In this document: positions 16,193 through 22,349 of the stretch, piece by piece | Layout: each line of letters starts with the position of its first letter | How positions within the stretch are numbered: the first letter of the stretch is position 1 | Assembly (NCBI RefSeq): GCF_000316645.1 | Contig: NC_019684.1 | Location: 930,001-994,000, forward strand | DNA: 64,000 bases | Source of the DNA: Nostoc sp. PCC 7524 | GTDB taxonomy: Bacteria; Cyanobacteriota; Cyanobacteriia; Cyanobacteriales; Nostocaceae | Direction: 5' to 3' | Made by a program: the position numbers and the translations under genes | Notes under the pieces: generated by a model | Databases searched by the model: none | What the model saw: the letters and a program-made list of their open reading frames with translations, nothing else | Told to the model about the DNA's origin: nothing

Positions 16193-16855
16193 TCACAAGC
16201 TAGCATTAAAAATTTGTTGTGCAGTTAAATTCAAATCAGGGAAGGTTACAGATTGAATAAGGTTGTCACTTCTAAATTTTCTTACAGTATATTCACCTTC
16301 TTCTAAACAACAAACTAAAATAGTAGGCTGTTTAGGATTACCTATAAACTCTCTACCTCCCAATCCTGCATAATCTACAATCCAGTATTCAGGAATCCCC
16401 ATTACTTCATAATCAGCGTATTTTTTCAAATAATCATCACGCCAATTTGTGAGGCAGTGCGTTGGACGGGTTTCCCGGCTTGTAGCAACTGCCGTACTTA
16501 CAACTTCAATAATTAGTGGGATTGATATTCCTTGAATGACAGTAGATTCTTTTTTCCATAGAGGTTCATTGGTTAAATTGGGTCGATTTAATAACAGCAC
16601 ATCCGGCGAGTAAGCTGATTCATTTTCAGGTGGTTTGACTAATGCTGTCTTGGGTATGAAATAGGGGAGATTTAACCGGATACACTCTCTAGTAATTTCA
16701 AAGGCTAAAAATCCAGTTACTTCTTCATGTTCTCCTGTTGGTTGTGGCATTTCAACTACTACTCCATCATGGAGTTCATAACGTTTCCCTGTTTCATCTG
16801 GATATTTAGCAACAAACTCATCAAATGTAGTCAGCTTGCGTAGGGCTTGAGTCAT
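16193..16855 (-). CDS. Uma2-family protein carrying an in-frame repeat insertion
   Basis: Second Uma2/DUF820 protein, 220 residues. Core motifs: GKRYELHDGVVVEMPQPTGE near the start, PPENESAYSPDVLLL (catalytic Asp), IPLIIEVVST (catalytic Glu-x-x strand) and WRDDYLKKYADYEVMGIPEY. In normal members IEVVST runs straight into NWRDDYLKKY. Here 15 residues (AVATSRETRPTHCLT) intervene, encoded by a palindromic repeat at 16453-16493. The insertion falls right after the catalytic strand, so activity may be damaged. The frame is kept. The downstream DUF433 gene is coupled. Confidence 0.85.
   Translation of the reverse strand: MTQALRKLTTFDEFVAKYPDETGKRYELHDGVVVEMPQPTGEHEEVTGFLAFEITRECIRLNLPYFIPKTALVKPPENESAYSPDVLLLNRPNLTNEPLWKKESTVIQGISIPLIIEVVSTAVATSRETRPTHCLTNWRDDYLKKYADYEVMGIPEYWIVDYAGLGGREFIGNPKQPTILVCCLEEGEYTVRKFRSDNLIQSVTFPDLNLTAQQIFNASL
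16453..16493. repeat. 41 bp palindromic repeat inserted within the Uma2 gene
   Basis: GGCAGTGCGTTGGACGGG runs to a matching end TAGCAACTGCC, with outer arms GGCAGT/ACTGCC and inner GGGTTTCCC. Related GC-rich pieces (GGGCGGGTTTCCCGACTTG) occur at 28358-28378, showing that it belongs to a dispersed family. Confidence 0.75.
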
Positions 16856-16940
16856 GGTAAGTCACAAATAACTTAGTTGTATATCTCTTGAGCAGTGTTA
16901 TGTATGATTTAACCTCCTGTTTGTTATTTTAACTGTCATT
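16856..16940 (-). pseudogene. Fossil 5' end and leader of a small antitoxin-like gene
   Basis: On the minus strand this reads as a decayed copy of the start of the gene at 17658-17858. NTAQEIYN and VICDLP align with NTAQEIYN and VIRDLP, but the start codon is ATA and an internal TAA occurs. The leader GATTTAACCTCCTG is also shared. Similarity ends exactly at the ATG of the Uma2 gene, which now uses this leader. Confidence 0.7.
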
Positions 16941-16993
16941 ACTTTCAGGAAAATTTGCAGATGCGTACTGCAAAGAGAATTGTTAACAATGTA

Positions 16994-17009
16994 TTGCATT
17001 GCAATGCAA
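16994..17009. promoter_or_regulatory. Palindromic operator candidate upstream of the ParD-like gene
   Basis: Perfect 16 bp palindrome TTGCATTGCAATGCAA about 48 bases before the antitoxin start. TA antitoxins with ribbon-helix-helix domains repress their own promoter through such palindromes. A related block without a gene lies at 19281-19326. Confidence 0.55.
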
Positions 17010-17056
17010 AATAGTGCAAAGTAATATTATGGAAAATAATCTAAGCTAAAACAGTT

Positions 17057-17299
17057 ATGAGTAAAGAAAATATTACATTTCGGATAGAGAGTGACAAAAA
17101 GCTGGCACTGGAAGCAATTGCCAAAGGTATAAACCGCGATCGCTCTTATGTACTCAATGAAGCTATAGATGCTTATCTAGAGATGCACCAATGGCAAATA
17201 GAAGAAATTCACAAGGGAATTGCTGAAGCTGATGCAGGAGACTTTGCCAGCGATGAGGAAGTAATGGCAACTTTTGCAATGCTTACCAATGCAGATTAA
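17057..17299 (+). CDS. ParD/CopG-type antitoxin
   Basis: Ribbon-helix-helix antitoxin of 80 residues. The N-terminal strand ENITFRIESDKKLALEAIA, helix NRDRSYVLNEAIDAYLEM and a long acidic helix match CopG/ParD proteins. It overlaps the toxin gene by 11 bases, the usual coupling of type II TA pairs. It should bind and silence the ParE partner and repress the promoter through the upstream palindrome. This is the only TA pair in the window that looks intact. Confidence 0.85.
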   Translation: MSKENITFRIESDKKLALEAIAKGINRDRSYVLNEAIDAYLEMHQWQIEEIHKGIAEADAGDFASDEEVMATFAMLTNAD

Positions 17300-17567
17300 A
17301 TGGCTACGTCGCGCGCTGCGTAATTTAAAACAAGCACATGATTACATCCTCAAAGACAATCCACAAGCAGCGCGAGAAGTCATATTGAGGATTCAAAGTG
17401 CTGCAAACCAATTGGAGAGTTATCCCTTGATGGGACGACTAGGACGTGTGGAAGGTACAAGAGAATTAGTAATTGCTAATACGCCATACATTCTGATTTA
17501 CCGAGTCAAACTAGAGTCTGTGGAAATTCTTCGCGTTCTCCACACTTCCAAACGCTATCCAGATTGA
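17289..17567 (+). CDS. ParE/RelE-family toxin
   Basis: Toxin of 92 residues of the RelE/ParE superfamily. ATG 17289 gives the standard start QIKWLRRALRNLKQAHDYIL. It continues with QLESYPLMGRLGRVEGTREL and YILIYRVKLESVEILRVLH, ending with TSKRYPD, all typical of ParE toxins that attack DNA gyrase. Full length and undamaged. Expression is coupled to the ParD-like gene. Confidence 0.87.
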   Translation: MQIKWLRRALRNLKQAHDYILKDNPQAAREVILRIQSAANQLESYPLMGRLGRVEGTRELVIANTPYILIYRVKLESVEILRVLHTSKRYPD

Positions 17568-17657
17568 AGCGAACTTGAAAAATACTCATCATTAACGAAA
17601 ATTGTATAATCCCGCTATTGATTACATATATCTGGGTGTGAATTAGGCTCATCTAAT

Positions 17658-17858
17658 TCAGCAAAAGCTATTTTCAGACTGTAAAGAGAATAATGTTAAG
17701 TCGATTTGGTCTTGCTCAGTCCATGTATCGCTTTCGTCGATGATAGCTAAATTATTCTGCACTAAATCATTAAGAATTAAGTTTGCCAAGCGTAGTCTTT
17801 CATTTGGTGGTAAGTCACGAATCACTTGGTTGTATATTTCCTGAGCAGTATTAGACAT
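17658..17858 (-). CDS. Small antitoxin-like protein, probably C-terminally altered
   Basis: Protein of 66 residues of a family common in Nostoc: NTAQEIYNQVIRDLPPNERL, then RLANLILNDLV and ESDTWTEQDQIDL. As I remember the family, members continue after FSLQ with YAA and an acidic end; here SENSFC and a stop follow, so the C-terminus is probably changed. No toxin partner is adjacent. A fossil copy of its start and leader lies 950 bases away at 16856-16940. Confidence 0.55.
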   Translation of the reverse strand: MSNTAQEIYNQVIRDLPPNERLRLANLILNDLVQNNLAIIDESDTWTEQDQIDLTLFSLQSENSFC

Positions 17859-18038
17859 GATTTAACCTCCTGCTCGTTATTTTAACAGTCATTAAACTGT
17901 ATTGAAGTGTATTTTTAATGAGTGCGTAGACGCAAAGCGGCTTGTCTCTGACATCGCTTTACACCAAACTTAGGCGATCGCTACTAATATGACTTATTCT
18001 GTATGATCAGGACAAAGCAATTTATATTGGGTTACTAA

Positions 18039-18272
18039 ATGAACTCAAAAGTTGAATTATTAACACGTATTACCCAAACTCCTGGTCAATGTGGAGGTCG
18101 TCCTTGTATTCGCGGTATGAGAATCCGCGTGAGCGATATTTTAGAAATGCTGGGGGAGAATGTTACCGTTTCTGAGATTCTAGGAGATTTTCCCGACCTC
18201 GAAGCAGAAGATATTCAAGCCTGTTTGTTGTTTGCTGCACGCCGAACAGATTTTCCCCGACTGACAGCATGA
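18039..18272 (+). CDS. DUF433-family antitoxin (77 aa)
   Basis: Full-length DUF433 protein: TPGQCGGRPCIRGMRIRVSD, ILEMLGENVTV, EILGDFPDLEAEDIQACLLF. These proteins are antitoxins for DUF5615 PIN-like toxins, which normally start at an overlapping ATGA. The overlap is present here (ATG 18269 inside the stop), but the toxin is cut off after about eight codons. The antitoxin is therefore orphaned. Confidence 0.8.
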   Translation: MNSKVELLTRITQTPGQCGGRPCIRGMRIRVSDILEMLGENVTVSEILGDFPDLEAEDIQACLLFAARRTDFPRLTA

Positions 18273-18331
18273 AAATTTGGATTGACTCTCAGTTTTTATT
18301 ACAAATTTTCTGGTTTATTAGCAACTTCTAG
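18269..18331 (+). pseudogene. 5' stub of a DUF5615 PIN-like toxin gene
   Basis: Begins MKIWIDSQ, the conserved start of DUF5615 toxins including the first catalytic Asp, then diverges and stops after 20 codons. Similarity ends at about 18292, next to the 3' end of the HicB remnant on the other strand (18299). A deletion seems to have joined two TA loci. Confidence 0.65.
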
Positions 18332-18466
18332 CCAGCCTTGAATCGCATCTTGTAGCATCTCTAATAGATGTTCGTAACTATCTCCCCAAGTGTGACATCC
18401 TGCTAAAGCTGGTACAGAACCACACCATACATCATCTTCTTGTCAGATAACCGCTTTAATTTTCAT
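18299..18466 (-). pseudogene. HicB-family antitoxin with an internal nonsense codon
   Basis: On the minus strand from ATG 18466 the frame reads MKIKAVI, stop, then QEDDVWCGSVPALAGCHTWG and DSYEHLLEMLQDAIQGWLEVAN, a classic HicB antitoxin. The in-frame TGA at codon 8 stands where relatives have TGG (Trp), a single base change. No intact hicA is visible nearby. Confidence 0.8.
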
Positions 18467-18628
18467 TACTCATCATTTTTACAAGACGACGCTTCATTAT
18501 TTTAGATTGAAGTCAATTGCGATCGCTAATCATATATATTTGGACAGCAAGACTCATTGTCTGTACGTCTGGATTGCCTGTGCATAAGGTACAACCATCT
18601 ATTCATTAGCAACGCCAAATTTCCAATA
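18467..18628. other. Remnant-rich intergenic DNA
   Basis: Holds a HIP1 site (18520) and short open stretches on the minus strand that may be gene debris (for example MVVPYAQAIQTYRQ then stop). No functional feature can be supported. Confidence 0.35.
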
Positions 18629-19051
18629 TTACTGTCTCATAAGATTTTGAAATAATATTACCAACCATGCTCCTATAAATATCCAGGGTAACGCTACCCA
18701 AGGTCTAAGAACAGTGAGTTTACGATTATATAGACCAATAATAGGAGATCCTGTGTATTGTTCACTTTTGTTGTTTTCCCACCATTTTACGAGGTTCTCA
18801 AGAGCTGAATCAGATAGTTTGAGCGCAGACCATGTAGATATAGCTACCAATATACCAACTAAGCAGAATATTGTAACTAATCCCATAGCATCTTTTTTAT
18901 CCCATGCAAACCCCAAACCTGTAAACAACAAACCTTGAATTGTCATTAACCAAGTTAGTCGGTAATTTTGTAAATTATTTTCATGTTCGATCATTGAGCG
19001 AATGCTTTTGGCATTTTCGTAATCAAGTTTAAGTTGCTCTATGTCGTTCAT
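18629..19051 (-). CDS. Small membrane protein of unknown function (140 aa)
   Basis: The first 45 residues form a charged amphipathic helix (DIEQLKLDYENAKSIRSMIE). Two close hydrophobic segments follow (LTWLMTIQGLLFTGLGFAW and GLVTIFCLVGILVAIS). After a middle cytoplasmic or external part comes a third near the C-terminus (WVALPWIFIGAWLVILF). The pattern of a soluble helix followed by paired helices resembles small oligomeric membrane proteins seen in accessory regions, but no family is certain. ATG 19051 has AAGGA upstream; the longer frame to 19087 lacks support. Confidence 0.65.
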   Translation of the reverse strand: MNDIEQLKLDYENAKSIRSMIEHENNLQNYRLTWLMTIQGLLFTGLGFAWDKKDAMGLVTIFCLVGILVAISTWSALKLSDSALENLVKWWENNKSEQYTGSPIIGLYNRKLTVLRPWVALPWIFIGAWLVILFQNLMRQ

Positions 19052-19280
19052 AATATATTTTCCTTTTTTAACTGATATACAAATCAATAACCTATAGCCA
19101 AGCTAACTAATTAAAGTAAGAGAAAAGTGAAAATTTAAAAAGCAAAGTATAGCGTTTCCCTGTTGACTGAGGTAAATCCTGTGATTAGGAAACTCTATAA
19201 ACAATGCTTATGTTGTGAATTTTGTGCCTATTTTACATTGTGGCTTTATTTATCCAGTTTTTGATTACTTTAAAAGGTAT

Positions 19281-19326
19281 GTATTAGATTGCAATATAAT
19301 GCAATCTAATGCAACGTAATATTATG
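19281..19326 (+). promoter_or_regulatory. Orphan copy of a TA promoter/operator
   Basis: AGATTGCA (19286-19293) and TGCAATCT (19300-19307) form a perfect dyad. It is followed by TGCAACGTAATATTATG (19310-19326), which differs in one base from 17015-17031 upstream of the ParD gene. No antitoxin frame follows, so this looks like the promoter of a lost TA pair. Confidence 0.6.
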
Positions 19327-19332
19327 AAATTC

Positions 19333-19369
19333 AATTACAATTATCTCATCATCTAGACTAATTGTAATT
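19333..19369. other. Perfect AT-rich hairpin
   Basis: AATTACAATTA (19333-19343) and TAATTGTAATT (19359-19369) are exact inverted copies, without an adjacent T-run on the plus strand. Role unknown. Confidence 0.45.
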
Positions 19370-19442
19370 TAAGTTTTGCCTGGCGTTTTTGGTTCAATCG
19401 CTCCGCGCTGACCCTGGCTAAAATCATATTCAGTTTCCATAA

Positions 19443-19715
19443 TTAAAAATCTTCATCATCAACGAAAAATTCCGCGTCTTCTTCCAAACGGGAGTTACCA
19501 GAATCCGCTAGACCCCAGAGGGGTTGTAGGATAGCTACACCAATCAACCCCACACCAGCACTAAACGCCAGCACTATACCGACTGGGATTTTAATTGATT
19601 GGAATGTTAAGAATTTTAAAGATACTGGCTCGAAATTTTGGACGGAAAGAATAGCGATCGCCACTACCCAAATCGCCACAATTAAAGATATCAGCAAATT
19701 AGCAAAACTTTTCAT
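19443..19715 (-). CDS. LapA/DUF1049-family small membrane protein
   Basis: Protein of 90 residues with two membrane helices (LLISLIVAIWVVAIAILSVQ and IPVGIVLAFSAGVGLIGVAI) separated by NFEPVSLKFLTFQSI, the signature layout of the LapA/DUF1049 family. The acidic tail ends DDEDF. Family members are inner-membrane assembly factors linked to lipopolysaccharide control in E. coli; in cyanobacteria the role is not known. ATG 19715 starts just before the first helix; upstream codons lack family similarity. It lies about 80 bases downstream of the phosphohexomutase gene on the same strand and may share its transcript. Confidence 0.75.
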   Translation of the reverse strand: MKSFANLLISLIVAIWVVAIAILSVQNFEPVSLKFLTFQSIKIPVGIVLAFSAGVGLIGVAILQPLWGLADSGNSRLEEDAEFFVDDEDF

Positions 19716-19795
19716 AAAAAAATCAAACCACAGATAGATGCAGATGTACACAAATCGTCTCAGTATTCACCTGCGTACATCTGCGGTCTCAAGTC

Positions 19796-21220
19796 CTATC
19801 CTAACTTAGCGATCGCATTCTCCATTTCTTGGGCGAGTTGGCTAAGTTTCTCTGGTGAGTTGGTTTCTAAATAAACGCGTACCAGTGGTTCTGTACCAGA
19901 GGGACGTAGTAATATCCAGCTACCTTCTGCTAAATACAGCTTAATCCCATCCTTGCGTCCGGCTTCTTTGACAGCAATCCCGGCTACCTCGGAAGGAGGA
20001 TTTTTGGTGTAGGAGTCAATGACGGCATTCTTATGGGCTTCTGTTAAGTGTAAATCCAGACGTTTGTTATAGAGAGGGCCGTCGGCTTCGGCGATCGCTT
20101 CTTTGACTAATTGACTCAAGGGTTTACCTTCGTAGGCGATCGCTTCGGCAATCAGCATATCAGCTAAAACACCGTCTTTTTCAGGAATATGCCCAATTAC
20201 ACTTAAACCGCCGGATTCCTCACCACCAATTAGTACGGTGGTTTCGCGCATTTTTTCACCGATGTATTTAAAACCTACGGCTGTTTCATAAAGGGGTAAG
20301 CCGTGTTTTGCAGCAAAGTTATCTAATAGGTGCGTTGTCGCCACTGTGCGGACAATTGCGCCGCTTTTACCTTTGTTTTTGATTAAATGTCTCGCTAACA
20401 CCAAAAGCACCGTGTTAGGGGTGAGGACGTTGCCTAATTCATCCACAATACCAAAGCGATCGCTATCGCCGTCTGTCGCCAGTCCTAAATCTGCATGATC
20501 TCGGCGGACTGCTTCGACTAACTCAACTAGCTGTTCGCCCTTGGGTTCTGGCATTCCGCCACCAAATAACACATCCCGCCAAGTGTGGAAACTTTCTAAT
20601 TGTGTGCCACTTTGTTGCAGAACTTCATCTAAATAGCCACGGGATGTAGAATATAACGCATCATACTTGACTTTTAGCTGGGCGCTCTTAATTCGTTCCA
20701 AATCCAGCAATGTATAGATAAATTGGAGATAGGCTGGTTTGGGATCGAAAATAGAAATAGAACCTGATGGTTTGCCACTCGGCAACTCATCCGATGCAGT
20801 TTCTATATTTGCCACAATAGTATCAGTAATTTCTGGAGTGGCAGGACCAGCATAGTCAGGGATATATTTAATCCCACAGTAAGGTGCTGGATTATGACTA
20901 GCAGTAAACATCAACGCACCAGCCGAATTCAGGTGACGGGCGTTATAAGCGATTACTGGTGTAGGGCAATCCCGATCAGTAACTTTGACATTCCACCCTA
21001 AGTCTGCCAATACCTGGGCTGCTGTCTGGGCAAATTGGTCAGCTAAAAATCGCGTATCGTAGGCAATTAGAACTGGTCTATCTTTTGTATAGGCTGTCTC
21101 TAGGTAACTTGCGATCGCTCTTGTCACCTTCCGCACGTTGGGAAAAGTGAAGTCATCGGCTATAATGCCGCGCCAGCCATCAGTACCAAACTTTATCTTG
21201 CTAGAATTGCTACCACTCAT
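19796..21220 (-). CDS. Phosphoglucomutase/phosphomannomutase family protein
   Basis: Alpha-D-phosphohexomutase of 474 residues, interconverting sugar 1- and 6-phosphates in the cytosol. All four family motifs are visible: phosphoserine loop TASHNP (about residue 105), Mg2+ site DGDSDR (about 247), sugar loop GEESGG (about 333) and phosphate-binding RPSGTEP (about 440). The N-terminus FGTDGWRG is also diagnostic. ATG 21220 starts the conserved part; the longer frame to 21292 runs into a dispersed repeat (21255-21292) and should be discarded. Substrate (glucose or mannose) is not determined. It may supply sugar nucleotides for glycan assembly. Confidence 0.88.
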   Translation of the reverse strand: MSGSNSSKIKFGTDGWRGIIADDFTFPNVRKVTRAIASYLETAYTKDRPVLIAYDTRFLADQFAQTAAQVLADLGWNVKVTDRDCPTPVIAYNARHLNSAGALMFTASHNPAPYCGIKYIPDYAGPATPEITDTIVANIETASDELPSGKPSGSISIFDPKPAYLQFIYTLLDLERIKSAQLKVKYDALYSTSRGYLDEVLQQSGTQLESFHTWRDVLFGGGMPEPKGEQLVELVEAVRRDHADLGLATDGDSDRFGIVDELGNVLTPNTVLLVLARHLIKNKGKSGAIVRTVATTHLLDNFAAKHGLPLYETAVGFKYIGEKMRETTVLIGGEESGGLSVIGHIPEKDGVLADMLIAEAIAYEGKPLSQLVKEAIAEADGPLYNKRLDLHLTEAHKNAVIDSYTKNPPSEVAGIAVKEAGRKDGIKLYLAEGSWILLRPSGTEPLVRVYLETNSPEKLSQLAQEMENAIAKLG

Positions 21221-21254
21221 GTTTGCCACTTTCTCCCATCTATCTTGACCACTA

Positions 21255-21292
21255 TAGGAAGCTTCCCGCAAAGCGTGCGTAGCCGCAAGCAT
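21255..21292. repeat. GC-rich dispersed repeat
   Basis: GGAAGCTTCCCGCAAAGCGT followed by GCGTAGCCGCAAGC is a short dispersed-repeat unit; related pieces occur near 44972-45000 and within 28250-28500. It sits between two divergent starts. Confidence 0.6.
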
Positions 21293-21326
21293 CCTCCACC
21301 GTATTTTTTCTCACTGCTATTGAGCA

Positions 21327-22199
21327 ATGTCAACCCCCGAACGACTTTTTGTTAGTTATCACCTTTGGTCTTTAGTTGCCCCAGCTAGAGGACAAGAACG
21401 TTTGCACTGCCAAATGAGACGGGGGTTTATCAAAGCACGTCAACACGAACCGCAAGTCAAAGCATTATTAAATCAGGCTACCCCACCTCAGCGAATTGGT
21501 ATACTCGCTCAAAAAGGCATTTATGAGTTTCATCATAATCGACATTTGTTAACTAGCTCAGATGGAGTAGAACAAGTTGCGAAATTACTAAAATTGAGTA
21601 ACTCGGCTGTACAAGTGCAACAGCGAGTCATACAAATTTTGAAAAAATATTATGAAGCTCCCTTACTTTTAGGTAAAAGAATTCTCCAGTTAACTCGCGG
21701 TGATGAAGGGTTTCCCAAACCGATTTTGATTGAACAAGACAATAACCGTTTCCGGTTATATGCAGCAATGGACTGCGTTTTTACTGAATCGGATGCTCAA
21801 ACTTTACATATTGTAGATTTTAAAACTGGCAAATCTCATTTCGATAGAAGACAAGCATTAGTTTATTTGTTAGCAGCTCGTTATCTTTATCCCGGCAAGG
21901 AAGCTGTCGCCTCATTTTATAATCTCGAATTTTGTCACGAATCGGAATTAATTAGCCTGAAAGGTCATGAATTAGAAGCGTTAAAATTTGAGTTAGTCAA
22001 TATCGCCAAAAAGCATCAACAAGACTTACAGCATTATCAAGAATCATCTCAAAGTTTCCATCAAATATTTCCACCTAATCCTGGTTATCACTGTCGTTTT
22101 TGTCCTTTTCAATCCATCTGTGAATTTTCTGCGTACTCCTTACAACCACAGCCCCATGCAGGAGACATCAAAATTAAAAACTCAAAATTGAGCAGTTGA
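21327..22199 (+). CDS. PD-(D/E)XK nuclease-family protein with Fe-S-type cysteines
   Basis: Protein of 290 residues resembling the RecB/AddB/Cas4-type nuclease domain. The active-site strand HIVDFKTGK (about residues 161-169) gives the D-x-K motif, preceded by MDCVF with the first catalytic Asp. Near the C-terminus is CRFCPFQSIC (about residue 256). Together with an upstream Cys (ERLHCQ, about residue 28) this could bind a 4Fe-4S cluster, as in AddB and Cas4. No helicase domain and no CRISPR genes are nearby, so its DNA substrate is unknown. It is divergent from the phosphohexomutase gene. Confidence 0.8.
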   Translation: MSTPERLFVSYHLWSLVAPARGQERLHCQMRRGFIKARQHEPQVKALLNQATPPQRIGILAQKGIYEFHHNRHLLTSSDGVEQVAKLLKLSNSAVQVQQRVIQILKKYYEAPLLLGKRILQLTRGDEGFPKPILIEQDNNRFRLYAAMDCVFTESDAQTLHIVDFKTGKSHFDRRQALVYLLAARYLYPGKEAVASFYNLEFCHESELISLKGHELEALKFELVNIAKKHQQDLQHYQESSQSFHQIFPPNPGYHCRFCPFQSICEFSAYSLQPQPHAGDIKIKNSKLSS

Positions 22200-22219
22200 G
22201 CAAAAAATATCCAATATGT

Positions 22220-22280
22220 AGGGTGCGTCAGTTAGAGAAACTCTTGAAGTACGACGAATTTATTTGCACTGACGCACCCT
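22220..22280. repeat. 61 bp GGGTGCGTCAG terminal-inverted-repeat element, copy 2
   Basis: Ends AGGGTGCGTCAGT (22220-22232) and ACTGACGCACCCT (22268-22280) are exact inverted copies; the 35 bp interior differs from other copies. It lies just after the nuclease-like gene. Confidence 0.85.
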
Positions 22281-22349
22281 TGTATATTAAGAGAAGTAGT
22301 AGAGTGAGTTTAGCTACTCTTTAAGTTGGAAACATCACAATTACATAAT

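Larger units (their letters stand above)
19088..19442. other. Intergenic region with duplicated TA promoter and a hairpin
   Basis: Apart from the operator-like block at 19281-19326 and the hairpin at 19333-19369, I see no gene or terminator. Confidence 0.45.
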
